Assembly: GCF_000378205.1 (NCBI RefSeq)
Contig: NZ_KB899407.1
Location: 124,001-188,000, forward strand
Length of the DNA stretch: 64,000 nt
Direction: 5' to 3'
Source of the DNA: Sediminispirochaeta bajacaliforniensis DSM 16054
GTDB lineage: Bacteria > Spirochaetota > Spirochaetia > DSM-16054 > Sediminispirochaetaceae
Part shown: piece after piece, positions 1-9,200 of the stretch
Layout: each line of letters starts with the position of its first letter
Position numbering within the stretch: position 1 is the first letter of the stretch
The notes under the pieces: model-generated
What the model was told of the DNA's origin: nothing
What the model saw: the letters and a program-made list of their open reading frames with translations, nothing else
The model's database searches: none
Made by a program: the position numbers and the translations under genes

Positions 1-367
1 AATTACGGTTTACGGCGTCGGTTCGATAGCGACTTTCCACCCACGCAAGGGCAAAGGCAAGGGTGGGGGGGATATCGTTCTTCTCAGCTTCCTGCAGGAC
101 GATATCGGCGATGCGCTGAGAACCGGTTTCTGCGGTAAAAAAATCCTTCACTTGCTGATGAAACATCGGATTACCGTAAAGTGCAAGAACAATATCATCA
201 TCCGCCGCCACATCTATGGAATAAGACGTCTCATCCGCAGCACCGGAAACAGCTTCCACATCAACAAGATCGGCAGCCGGCTCCGGCGGCATCTCATTTC
301 TGGAAACAATATGAGCACAGGTAAGGGTAATCGGTACCATCAGCAGAAAAAATGGAAACTTTCTGAT
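1..367 (-). CDS. Lytic transglycosylase (SLT domain), 3' end cut by window edge
   Basis: Only the first ~122 codons are inside the window. The N-terminus is a basic, hydrophobic export signal (RKFPFFLLMVPITLTC), followed by a ~60-residue acidic linker. Then comes the start of a soluble-lytic-transglycosylase fold: 'IPPTLAFALAWVESRY', where the Glu of VES is the usual catalytic acid. It probably cleaves peptidoglycan glycan strands in the periplasm. The reading frame has no ATG next to the ribosome site. A perfect AAGGAGG (374-380) lies 6 bases before an ATC codon at 367, which restores the basic residues of the signal peptide. The first ATG (340) would remove them and lacks a Shine-Dalgarno sequence. 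I therefore call an AUC start. The function is fairly sure; the start codon is an inference. Confidence 0.7.
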   Translation of the reverse strand, partial: MRKFPFFLLMVPITLTCAHIVSRNEMPPEPAADLVDVEAVSGAADETSYSIDVAADDDIVLALYGNPMFHQQVKDFFTAETGSQRIADIVLQEAEKNDIPPTLAFALAWVESRYRTDAVNRN

Positions 368-545
368 GGTGGGCCTCCTTAAATCAATCTTCAAAGGTAA
401 CAAAAATATGTACCCGAAACTGATGAAAAGCGGTGGAAAATCTGTGCTGTTCGGGATTTTCGGGCTCCATTTATAGCGATAGAAGGGGGAAAGATCAACG
501 GGCAAAGGCGCTGTTCACACCATATTTTTATGATAAACTAGCGAA

Positions 546-1505
546 ATGGGAGAAAAATGCAAGATCCCGGGGGGATTGGGAATCGGGACCTGGCAATTCG
601 GAGATGATCCTTACTGGCCCGGCCAGCAGCGGAAAGAAAGTTTGAAGGCAATAGATGCGGCCCTGCGGGCAGGCATCATCCATTTCGACACGGCGCAGGT
701 GTACGGGAACGGCAGAGCCGAGCAACTGATCGGTCAACGCCTCAGGAAAAGGAACGGCGAGCTTTTTCTGGCGACAAAGCTTTTTCAGTGTCCTCCTTCA
801 TCGGTGGAGAAACGGATAGCATTGAGCCGGAGACGACTTTTTCGTGAGAGCATCGATCTGCTCTACATCCACTGGCCTAAAGAGGGAGAGGATCCGAGGC
901 CGATGATGGAGGCTCTTGAAAGAGAACGCCACAAAGGCAGTATTGCAGGAATCGGTCTAAGCAATTTCACTGTGGAGCAGGCGGATAAGGTCCTGTCGGT
1001 GGGAAAGATCGATGCCTGCCAGATAGGCCACTCCCTTCTTTGGCGCCACGCCGAAGGGGGCATCATTCCGTGGTGCAGAGAGCACGACATCCCGGTTATA
1101 GCCTATGCCCCCCTTGCCCAGGGGCTTCTTGCAGGATCCTTTGAAAAGATTCATAGCAACAAAGAGGACAGGCGAAACAGGCTGCTTCCGATGGATCCTA
1201 TCCTTTCCTCGGCCCTGGGCCGTTTTCTCGAATCCTTCGAACATGAGGCCGACAGCATAGGAGTTCCACCCGCCGGGCTCGCCCTGGCCTGGAGTCTATC
1301 GCGTCCCTTTCTCCAGGCCGTCGTCGTCGGTGTCAGAAACAGAAAGCAGGCAGAGAAGGCCGCAGCCGCTCGATCCTTCATGCTGTCCCCGCAAACCGAG
1401 GCAAATTTGGAGACAATCTCTCTGCGTTTTAGAAAAGCGTGCGAAGAGCTTGCGGATTTTTCGGCACAGGACAACATCTTCGGCCATGGGAGGAAGCATG
1501 CTTGA
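546..1505 (+). CDS. Aldo/keto reductase
   Basis: A 319-residue (beta/alpha)8 NADPH-dependent oxidoreductase. The catalytic tetrad is visible: Asp and Tyr in 'HFDTAQVYGNG', Lys in 'LATKLF' and His in 'LLYIHWP'. The C-terminal cofactor-binding part reads 'AVVVGVRNRKQ'. Length and motif order fit cytosolic AKRs that reduce aldehydes and ketones; the substrate cannot be told. No clear Shine-Dalgarno sequence precedes the ATG. The stop overlaps the next gene by 8 bases, so the two are probably translated from one message. There is no sign of damage. Confidence 0.88.
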   Translation: MGEKCKIPGGLGIGTWQFGDDPYWPGQQRKESLKAIDAALRAGIIHFDTAQVYGNGRAEQLIGQRLRKRNGELFLATKLFQCPPSSVEKRIALSRRRLFRESIDLLYIHWPKEGEDPRPMMEALERERHKGSIAGIGLSNFTVEQADKVLSVGKIDACQIGHSLLWRHAEGGIIPWCREHDIPVIAYAPLAQGLLAGSFEKIHSNKEDRRNRLLPMDPILSSALGRFLESFEHEADSIGVPPAGLALAWSLSRPFLQAVVVGVRNRKQAEKAAAARSFMLSPQTEANLETISLRFRKACEELADFSAQDNIFGHGRKHA

Positions 1506-2112
1506 ACCCAAAGAAGCTGCCGAGACAGAAATCGAGATCAAGAAAAGCCGTTTTATCGCCCTGGCACAGCGTGTTTCCGATGCCGAGGAGGTCCGTCGGC
1601 GCATCAAAGAGACAAGGGAGCTTCATCCTGGAGCAAACCATGTCGTCCATGCCTTTGTCACCTCAGGAGGTGATATCTTCGGTATGAGTGACGACCGGGA
1701 ACCAAAAGGAACTGCGGGCAGGCCCGTACTTGAGGTAGTCAAAGGCAGCGGCATCGACAACCTTCTGGTCATGGTCGTTCGTTACTTCGGAGGCACAAAA
1801 CTGGGAACCGGAGGCTTAGTAAAGGCCTACACCGAAGCGGCCCAGGCGGTGATCAAGGTTTTGCCGACACGGCCTTTGATTGAAAGCAGCAATTTCAGAA
1901 TAGTTCTTTCCTACGATCAATATGAGCCAATAAAAAAAGAGCTTGGACCGTTGCTCCTGGAGCCACCGGAAGAGGCCTTTATGGAGCAAGTTATCGTCAC
2001 GGGCAAGATCGCCAGCAAGGATGTCGATGCCGCTGCCGAGGTGGTCAGAGAGATCAGTGCAGGCAGATCAACCCTTGAAATTACAGACACGGACAGCGAC
2101 GGCCCAGTGTAG
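1498..2112 (+). CDS. YigZ/IMPACT (UPF0029) family protein
   Basis: A 204-residue protein with the family signature 'GANHVVHAFV' and 'SDDREPKGTAGRPVLEVV', then 'VVRYFGGTKLGTGGL', and a C-terminal ferredoxin-like half. The family is linked to translation and ribosome-associated regulation (IMPACT in eukaryotes, YigZ in E. coli), but its biochemical role is unsettled. The frame is open far upstream. I chose the ATG at 1498 because GGGAGGA at 1488-1494 precedes it; the ATG at 1486 overlaps that ribosome site. The gene overlaps the AKR stop by 8 bases, indicating translational coupling. Its end lies 3 bases from the convergent lipase gene. Confidence 0.88.
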   Translation: MLEPKEAAETEIEIKKSRFIALAQRVSDAEEVRRRIKETRELHPGANHVVHAFVTSGGDIFGMSDDREPKGTAGRPVLEVVKGSGIDNLLVMVVRYFGGTKLGTGGLVKAYTEAAQAVIKVLPTRPLIESSNFRIVLSYDQYEPIKKELGPLLLEPPEEAFMEQVIVTGKIASKDVDAAAEVVREISAGRSTLEITDTDSDGPV

Positions 2113-2115
2113 CGC

Positions 2116-3291
2116 CTATGGATTCGGGGGAAGGGCCCTGAGAAAGGAACAGATATCGATATAATAATCAAGAAGCGAATCGTAGCCCTCGGGACAGGCG
2201 CCCCCAACAGGCAGTTGAAGATGAACCTGCCAATGATCCAAACCAAGGGTACCGAGGAAATTCCACACTCCCGCATCAGGAACTTCCATTCGGTCCAGGG
2301 ACCAGCGTCGAATCGGATCGCAGGAAGAAAGGGAAGGAGCATCCATGCTGATGGTATTGACCAGGCCATCGTTCTCCCTCCATGCGGCATCCGTTCCTTC
2401 CCATAGGGAATCCTTCCCGCTTTCCGGGATACAAGAGCCGATGGATCGAGCCGTACTACGAAGAGGAAGCAGCATACCCGGTGCCGGTATCCATCGGTCA
2501 CGCTTTTCATCATATTGGGTCCGACTGGTGGCAAGTGAAAAGTAATAGATACAAGGTAGGGACGGAGTTTCCCTGTTTATTTCTGCTGCGCCCTTTGGCG
2601 TAAGATCGTAAAAGCCGAAATCCTTTGTTTCCAACCATGCATTGTCTTTGATTACCCGCTCAAGAAAGGCGGAAAGGGTCTCTCCCGGTTCCGTTGCCCC
2701 CTTCCAATGCTCCAACTGCATATCAAAAACAGGATCATCCTGTTTATCACTCTGTAAGACGAGTAAAGAGGCAAAGAGCTTTATCATCCTCCCAGGATCG
2801 TGGTAACGATAGGTCAGGGTTGTTCCGTCATGAGGGGTGGATATGGTAAAAATCGAAGCGATCCACTCCCGATCGCCGAGCAGGTGTGCCAATACACGGG
2901 CGGTTTGTCCTCCCATGCTATGGCAGATCAGATGGACCTTGCGGGGGCTGCCGCTATCCGGATCGATCTCACCCCATTGTGGAAAAACACCCGGATAGTC
3001 CCGGCCCCATCGATTATGGCCGGCGGCGGCGGAATGGGCAGCACCATAGTCCACCATTCCCCCCTTGATGAAGGAATATAACTCACATGCCCGATCATGG
3101 AGGCTCGATACAGGGCCGACGGGGGCTACGTATACCGTATATCCCGCCTTTCGGAGCTCTTCTGCCAGATCTATGGTTCCACCCCAATGGTGGAAGCCGG
3201 AAAAAGGAAGCTCAACGTAACCCATGAAGCCGTACACAAGGACAATGGGGAAGTTGTTTCGTATAGGACGCCCGCTTGCTCTCATTTCCAT
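2116..3291 (-). CDS. Family I.5-like lipase (alpha/beta hydrolase)
   Basis: 391 residues resembling the Geobacillus/Staphylococcus true lipases. It has 'LVYGFMGY' at the oxyanion side, 'WGGTIDLAEELRKAGY', 'VGPVSSLHDRACELY', 'KGGMVDYGAAHS' and the nucleophile elbow 'HSMGG' (Ser about residue 125). The acid is probably in 'ENDGLVNTISMDAP' and the His in 'GLDHWQVHLQ'. Relatives hydrolyse triacylglycerols and carry a zinc site. Those relatives are secreted, yet this protein starts MEMRASGRPIRNN without a signal peptide, so it appears cytoplasmic or is exported by another route. The start codon lies only 40 bases from the divergent pth start. The family call is firm; the substrate is not. Confidence 0.85.
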   Translation of the reverse strand: MEMRASGRPIRNNFPIVLVYGFMGYVELPFSGFHHWGGTIDLAEELRKAGYTVYVAPVGPVSSLHDRACELYSFIKGGMVDYGAAHSAAAGHNRWGRDYPGVFPQWGEIDPDSGSPRKVHLICHSMGGQTARVLAHLLGDREWIASIFTISTPHDGTTLTYRYHDPGRMIKLFASLLVLQSDKQDDPVFDMQLEHWKGATEPGETLSAFLERVIKDNAWLETKDFGFYDLTPKGAAEINRETPSLPCIYYFSLATSRTQYDEKRDRWIPAPGMLLPLRSTARSIGSCIPESGKDSLWEGTDAAWRENDGLVNTISMDAPSLSSCDPIRRWSLDRMEVPDAGVWNFLGTLGLDHWQVHLQLPVGGACPEGYDSLLDYYIDICSFLRALPPNP

Positions 3292-3331
3292 ATTCTCTTA
3301 TCCTCATCACCATATAGCATAGGAGAATGAT

Positions 3332-3913
3332 ATGTCGACAATCAATCTCACCGTGTTTTTGGGAAATCCGGGCAAAATGTATGCAAAAACAAGGCACAAT
3401 CTCGCCTGGATGGCAGCAGAAGCGATCCCTACTATTGCAAATCTTCGCTTTCAAAAAAAATTTCACGGAAGGTGGACCGACATAAAAACGGGTGCATATC
3501 GGGAAGTCCTCCTCTTTCCCGAGACCTATATGAATAAAAGCGGAGAGTCGGTATCGTCAGCCTGCTCCTTTTTTAAGATCGACCCCAAAAAGGAGGGGAG
3601 CAACCTTCTGGTCGTGCACGATGAGATAGAGCTTCCCTTTGGAACGGTCGAACTAAAACGCGGCGGCGGAACGGCGGGGCACAACGGTCTCCGCTCGATT
3701 AACCAGCAGACTGGCAGCGCCGATTTTCTCAGACTCAGGCTTGGGGTCGGCCGACCGCCACGAGGTGCTGTATCATCATGGGTCCTCTCCCGTTTTTCCG
3801 AAGACGAGGAGCTGTTGCTGCCGAAATTCCTCCAGGGAACGGCTTTACTCCTGGAGAAACTCTTTGCCGAAGGGCATGCAAGTATATCGGCTTTTAAAGA
3901 ACAATTATTGTAG
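3332..3913 (+). CDS. pth: Peptidyl-tRNA hydrolase
   Basis: 193 residues, normal for bacterial Pth, which releases tRNA from prematurely dropped peptidyl-tRNA in the cytosol. Family positions are present: Asn in 'FLGNPGKMY', the catalytic His in 'KTRHNLAW', Asn in 'ETYMNKSGESV', Asp in 'VVHDEIELPFG', and 'GHNGLRSI'. AGGAGAA at 3321-3327 sets the ATG start. The gene is followed at 68 bases by butyrate kinase on the same strand. Confidence 0.96.
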   Translation: MSTINLTVFLGNPGKMYAKTRHNLAWMAAEAIPTIANLRFQKKFHGRWTDIKTGAYREVLLFPETYMNKSGESVSSACSFFKIDPKKEGSNLLVVHDEIELPFGTVELKRGGGTAGHNGLRSINQQTGSADFLRLRLGVGRPPRGAVSSWVLSRFSEDEELLLPKFLQGTALLLEKLFAEGHASISAFKEQLL

Positions 3914-3981
3914 AATATCGTTGCCTCATTGAGGATTCCCCTGCATAATGTGTTCACCATAATGAAATAGGGGACAATAAA

Positions 3982-5052
3982 ATGAACAAAAGAACCCTTG
4001 TCATCAATCCGGGTAGTTCGACAACAAAATTCGCCGTGTACGAAGGAACGGGAACCCTGTTTTCCCGCTCTATAGAGCATACGGCTGAAGAACTCGCTCC
4101 TTTTGAAGCCATCACCGATCAGTTTGAATTTCGTACAAATCTGATTTTGTCGGTCCTTCGTGAGGAAGGGATCGATCCGGCCGGGTTCGATGCAGTCATC
4201 GGTCGGGGAGGCCTTCTCAAACCGATCTGCGGCGGGGTCTGGGCTGTCAACGAACTTATGTTGCAGGATTTACGCATCGGGGTTTCAGGCCAGCATGCAT
4301 GCAACCTCGGAGGAATCATGGCCTTCGAAATGGCGAAAAAATCGAAAGCCCCCGCTTTCATAGCCGATCCCGTGGTGGTAGACGAAATGTGTGATGAAGC
4401 ACGTATTTCCGGTCACCCGGAGCTCCCCCGCCGGTCCATCTTTCATGCACTCAACCAGAAAGCAACAGCGAGAAGAGCCGCCGGCGAGATGGGGAAAAAA
4501 TACGAAGAGTGTCGTCTCATTGTGGCCCATATAGGAGGAGGGATTTCCGTCGGCAGCCATGTAGAGGGTCGTGTCATCGACGTAAACAACGCTCTCAACG
4601 GTGAAGGCCCCTTCTCCACCGAACGCTCGGGAGGACTTCCGGTAGGACAGCTGGTGGATCTCTGTTTTTCGGGAACAAAAACCAAACAGGAAATTCAAAA
4701 AATGATCAAAGGCGGCGGCGGTTTTCAGGCCTACCTGGGAACGTCAAATGGGAAAGAGGTAGCAAACAGAGCGGCCGCCGGAGATGCCAAGGCGGATTTG
4801 CTTTTTCGAACCCTTGCCTACCAGGTTGCTAAAGAGATCGGAGCTCATGCAACGGTATTGGAAGGGCGGATCGACGGAATCGTTCTCACCGGAGGACTTG
4901 CCAACGACAAATGGCTTATGGAGATACTTCATAAAAGAATCAGTTTTCTCGGACGAATATTCATCTATCCGGGCGAAGATGAATTGGAAGCGTTGAGAGA
5001 TGCAGGGTTGAGAGCCTTGACAGGAGAAAGCGAAGTTCAACAATATCAATAA
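3982..5052 (+). CDS. buk: Butyrate kinase
   Basis: A 356-residue acetokinase-family (ASKHA fold) kinase. It has the N-terminal phosphate loop 'VINPGSSTTKFAVY', 'AHIGGGISVG', 'NALNGEGPFSTERSGGLPVG' (typical of butyrate rather than acetate kinases), and the ATP-binding 'IVLTGGLAND'. It interconverts butyryl-phosphate plus ADP with butyrate plus ATP, or acts on branched-chain acyl phosphates. No phosphotransbutyrylase (ptb) is adjacent, so branched-acid metabolism is an alternative to butyrate fermentation. The sequence AGGGGACAATAAA precedes the ATG. The next gene starts 1 base after this stop codon. Confidence 0.93.
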   Translation: MNKRTLVINPGSSTTKFAVYEGTGTLFSRSIEHTAEELAPFEAITDQFEFRTNLILSVLREEGIDPAGFDAVIGRGGLLKPICGGVWAVNELMLQDLRIGVSGQHACNLGGIMAFEMAKKSKAPAFIADPVVVDEMCDEARISGHPELPRRSIFHALNQKATARRAAGEMGKKYEECRLIVAHIGGGISVGSHVEGRVIDVNNALNGEGPFSTERSGGLPVGQLVDLCFSGTKTKQEIQKMIKGGGGFQAYLGTSNGKEVANRAAAGDAKADLLFRTLAYQVAKEIGAHATVLEGRIDGIVLTGGLANDKWLMEILHKRISFLGRIFIYPGEDELEALRDAGLRALTGESEVQQYQ

Positions 5053-5053
5053 T

Positions 5054-5593
5054 ATGAAGATAACTATTCTCACTACCGGCGGGACCATCGACAAAACCTA
5101 TGATGAACACGCCGGTAGCCTGCGAAACGAACGGACGGTATTGGATACCATCCTGAAATCACTTAGACTTCCGGACCTTTTCATTCGTCATGTGGCCGTC
5201 ATGAGTAAGGATTCTCTGGAGATGGTGGATGCCGACCGCGAATTAATCCTCCGGGAGGTTCGTGCCGCCCTCCCGGTCTCCGATGCAATCATCATCGTTC
5301 ACGGGACAGATACCCTGTCGAAAACCGGAGAGTTCATTTACCAAAACATCCAGGATTCCACCATCCCCATTATCCTGACCGGTGCCATGCGGCCCTATGA
5401 ATTTCGGGATTCCGATGCCCTCCAGAACATTACCGAAGCCCTCTTTGCCGCTAAGGTCGCGAGTCCGGGTATTTATGCAGTTATGCACAACAGACTTCTT
5501 TCGTTTCCCGGAGTGGTAAAGGATCGCACGAGCCTCACCTTTCGGACCCACGAGGAAATCGAGAAAATCTCGACGAACGAGACAAAAGTATAA
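5054..5593 (+). CDS. Single-domain asparaginase-like protein
   Basis: 179 residues covering only the N-terminal catalytic half of type I/II L-asparaginases. The nucleophile-bearing 'TTGGTIDKTYD' is at residues 7-17, and 'VHGTDTLSKTGEF' and 'LTGAMRPYEF' follow. Full asparaginases have ~330 residues with a second domain; here translation ends after a polar tail, as in other known short asparaginase-like proteins. It may hydrolyse Asn or another amide, or the product may be inactive; the sequence cannot decide. The ATG follows the buk stop after one base with no Shine-Dalgarno sequence of its own, so translation is probably coupled to buk. Confidence 0.8.
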   Translation: MKITILTTGGTIDKTYDEHAGSLRNERTVLDTILKSLRLPDLFIRHVAVMSKDSLEMVDADRELILREVRAALPVSDAIIIVHGTDTLSKTGEFIYQNIQDSTIPIILTGAMRPYEFRDSDALQNITEALFAAKVASPGIYAVMHNRLLSFPGVVKDRTSLTFRTHEEIEKISTNETKV

Positions 5594-5619
5594 AGCTATT
5601 CAAAAAGGAAACCTCCGTG

Positions 5620-5648
5620 TTGTATTCACACACTAAATCGGATATGCT
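5620..5648 (+). promoter_or_regulatory. Sigma-70 type promoter before the BFN/UVR gene
   Basis: TTGTAT (5620-5625), a 17-base spacer and TATGCT (5643-5648). The expected start site (~5655) falls inside the AAAAGGGG ribosome site (5654-5660). Either the leader is about nine bases, or translation begins at the in-frame ATG at 5676. Confidence 0.5.
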
Positions 5649-5663
5649 TCATAAAAGGGGTTC

Positions 5664-6245
5664 ATGATGGCATCGATGCTTGTTGAAGCGGAAATCTGGA
5701 CGGTTGCACGAACCGATCAGGGAAACGCGGTTCTTGTCCGTCCCCTCGGAAGTGAAGTAGCCGTTCCGATTTTTATAGGGCAATTGGAAACTCAATCTAT
5801 TCTCATCGGCCTGGGAAACGTCCCTATGCCGAGGCCATTGACACATGATTTATTCATTACCCTTCTAAAAAGTCTTTCGGTTGAAATAGATCGGGTTGAG
5901 ATCACCAACCTCAACGAAGGAACCTTCTTTGCCCAACTCCTTCTGAAAAAGGAAGCAGCGGAAGAAATAACATTGGATGTGAGGCCTTCCGACGCATTGG
6001 GTATCGCCGTTCGGACAAAGTGTCCCATCTTCATTAGCGAAGCGGTTGTAGACGAGGCTGGTATTCCCATTACATCGATTACCGAACAGGCCGCTGAAGG
6101 CGGGGAAACAGCAGGAACGGAAAATGAACGCGAGACCCTCGAAAATGAGTTGAAACTTGCCGTAGAAAGCGAAAATTATGAAGAAGCTGCCCGCCTGCGA
6201 GATCTTCTGAAAGAACTGGACAACGAGCAGAACCGGAACAGCTAA
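5664..6245 (+). CDS. Bifunctional nuclease (BFN/DUF151) family protein with UVR motif
   Basis: Residues ~1-135 form a BFN/DUF151 domain ('VLVRPLGSEVAVPIFIGQLETQSI', 'LDVRPSDALGIAVR' split across the fold). This family was named for a plant bifunctional nuclease and includes thermophile structures of unsettled function. Residues ~150-190 form a UVR helix pair ('ELKLAVESENYEEAARLRDLL' region), as in UvrB/UvrC and McsA, likely for protein contact. This BFN+UVR order is common in bacteria. Starts at 5664, 5667 or 5676 are all possible; the family N-terminus fits 'MLVEAEIW' (5676) well. The protein is cytosolic and its target is unknown. Confidence 0.85.
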   Translation: MMASMLVEAEIWTVARTDQGNAVLVRPLGSEVAVPIFIGQLETQSILIGLGNVPMPRPLTHDLFITLLKSLSVEIDRVEITNLNEGTFFAQLLLKKEAAEEITLDVRPSDALGIAVRTKCPIFISEAVVDEAGIPITSITEQAAEGGETAGTENERETLENELKLAVESENYEEAARLRDLLKELDNEQNRNS

Positions 6246-6270
6246 CCGCCCGAAGGAAGGAGCAGTTCCC

Positions 6271-9200
6271 ATGAGTGTGGAAAAGTATAGGAAAGGTATG
6301 CCTATCTCGGTAAAGGCCCGTGAGCAATTTCGAATCGCAGACCTTTTCCCGGAACAAAAGGAAAAGGAAGGGAGAAGGGGAAAAGAGCCTGGAACCACCT
6401 ATGCAGAAGCCCAGGAGATAGCTCGGCTACTCAACCGAAAGAATAAGGCCGATCGATATCCCGAGCATCGAGTCTCCACTGCTTCCGTCTTCGCCTTGGG
6501 ACTCATCAGGACTTTCCAGTACATTATTATAAAGCTTTACTCGGAAAAAAACGGAGGAAAGGTTTCTCTTCGGCTGCTAAAACATCTTGCACAAAATCCC
6601 GGGAGAAAGGAGACCGAATCAACCCTCGCTTTTTTCGAAACGGAATTCTTCGATCCTTCGTACTCGGCAACGGCCGAAGGAGAAGAGATCGAAGAATTAC
6701 TACTTCTCTGGCTGACAAATCAAAACAGAGCCGCCCGTTTTATGCGTGACCTTTTCAGCGACAGAGATCTCGAACGCCACACCTCCTATCAAGAGGTCAT
6801 TGCCAGTTGTTACCTCTTTTTTAGTAAACTACAGGGCTTCGGTCCCGGAAATCTTCATCTCATGGATATGCTCAGAAGCCCGGCCATAAACTACCCGGAT
6901 AACCTGCTTGCCCAGCTGGAATATATCAGGGATCATTGGGGGCCGCTTCTCGGCTCCTTTCTCGAGCTTCTCCTCCGAGGAATCGACTATCTAAAAGAAG
7001 AACAACGACCTTTTTTCCCGCCGGGACCAGGGCCAAGCCGTATCCCCATCTTCAGAAAGGGAAGCGAGGAATATGAGCGCTTTTCAAGTGATAGCCACTG
7101 GATGCCGGAAGTCGTTCTGATCGCAAAGAGCACGCTTGTGTGGCTTAACCAGCTCTCCCGGTTCTACCATCGTGAAATTCACAGGCTCGACCAGATTCCC
7201 GATCAGGAACTCGATGTTCTGGCAGAGCGAGGGTTCACCGCCCTTTGGCTCATTGGGCTATGGGAACGAAGCGATGCAAGTCGGAAAATAAAACAGCGGA
7301 GTGGGAACCAGGAAGCGGCAGCATCGGCTTACAGCCTGAAACGATACGAAATTGCCGAGGAGCTGGGGGGATGGGAGGCTCTGGATAATCTGCGGGAGCG
7401 GTGCCGGCAGAGAGGGATTCGCTTGGCCAGCGACATGGTTCCGAACCATACGGGGCTCGATTCCGACTGGCTCTTCGAACATCCCGAGTGGTTCATCCAG
7501 TGCGATACTCCTCCTTTTCCGGGTTATACCTATAGCGGAGCAAGCGTCGTGGATCATCCCGATATCGAGGTTCATCTCGAGGATCATTACTGGGATAGAA
7601 GCGATGCCGCCGTAACCTTCCAGTATGTTGATCGACGCTCAGGAAGTTGTCGCTATATCTATCATGGTAACGACGGAACAAGCATGCCGTGGAACGATAC
7701 AGCACAGCTCGATTATCTCAACCCCCATGTCAGGGAGGTGGTGATTCAGACCATTCTGCATGTGGCTCGCAACTTTCCCATCATCAGGTTTGACGCCGCC
7801 ATGACCCTTGCAAAGAAGCACATTCAACGGCTTTGGTATCCCCAGCCGGGGCACGGCGGCGATATTCCAAGCCGCAGCCGATTCGGGATCGATGAGGCGG
7901 AATTTCATGAACGGATTCCCGAGGAATTTTGGAGAGAGGTAGTGGACAGGGTTGCGGCCGAGGTACCCGATACCCTTCTCCTTGCCGAGGCATTTTGGAT
8001 GATGGAGGGCTACTTCGTTCGAACCCTCGGTATGCATAGAGTCTATAACAGCGCATTCATGAACATGCTCAAGAATGAAGAAAACGCAAAGTATCGACAA
8101 ACCATAAAAAACACCCTTGAGTACGATCCGGAAATTCTCAAGCGCTTTGTCAATTTTATGAACAATCCGGATGAAGATACCGCCTACGCTCAGTTCGGCG
8201 ACGGCGACAAGTATTTCGGTGTCTGCACCATGATGACTGCTATGCCGGGCCTGCCCATGTTCGGGCACGGACAGATCGAAGGGTTTCGTGAAAAATACGG
8301 CATGGAATTTCGGAAAGCGTACCTCAGTGAAGAACCGGACAGAATGCTTATCGAACGCCACGAGCGGGAGATTTTCCCTCTCACCAGAATCCGCAGCCTC
8401 TTTGCCGAAGTAGAGCACTTCAATTTTTACGATTTCCACGAAACGGAGGGGCGGGTCAATGAAAATGTTTTTGTATGGTCGAATAAAAAGGGAGAAGAAC
8501 GAGCAATTGTCGCATACAACAACTGTTATCAATCAACCACCGGAAGTTTTTCGGAATCGGTCCCGGTCAACCGTCGTCGAGAAAACGGAAGGAAAGAGCT
8601 GGTAACGGGCTCCCTTGCCGCAAATCTCGGCTATAAAAGCGGCGACAACTGGTTTCTTATCTTTCAGGAGCAGAGATCGGGACTCTGGTTCATCAGAGAG
8701 AATGAAAATCTCTTCGGTAAGGGATTCGGTCTGATTCTTGCAGGATATCAGAGCCAGCTCTTCTTTAACTTTCGGGAAGTATACGATAGGTTAGGCATAT
8801 ACCGTTATCTTTGCGAAAAGCTGGGCGGAAGCGGAACAGAGGATATAGAACGAATGGAGAAAGAGCTGCGCGCGGCACCGGCAAGAGAGCCTTTCCGGCG
8901 TCTTCTTTCAAAAGAACGTATTGCACAGGTTGAAGCCTCCTTTCGAAACGGAAACTCCAGCCTGCTTATGCTTCTTGACGAGACGATCGAAGACTACCGT
9001 GCTTTCCTGACGGGATGCAGGCAGGTCGGATACGGGGACGCTATCACTGCGGCAGAGGAAGAGTATCGGGACCAGATGATCAGACTTGATCTTCTGCTTA
9101 CCTGCAAGACCGAAGAGGAGCAGTCCCTGCCACCAGGGGCCGAGGGATACCTGCTGCGGGGGCTTTCCATTGCACCGGAAGCAGCCGTTGTTCTCTATGC

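Noticed and set aside
152-382. Plus-strand ORF of 76 codons
   Set aside because: It is antisense to the lytic transglycosylase; the minus frame has a signal peptide, the SLT motif and a perfect ribosome site.
5054-5593. Asparaginase as a truncated pseudogene
   Set aside because: The catalytic half is intact and one-domain asparaginase-like proteins are known; no remnant of a second domain follows the stop codon.
7639-8532. Minus-strand ORF of 297 codons
   Set aside because: It lies wholly inside the GH13 catalytic barrel on the other strand and shows no recognisable domain.
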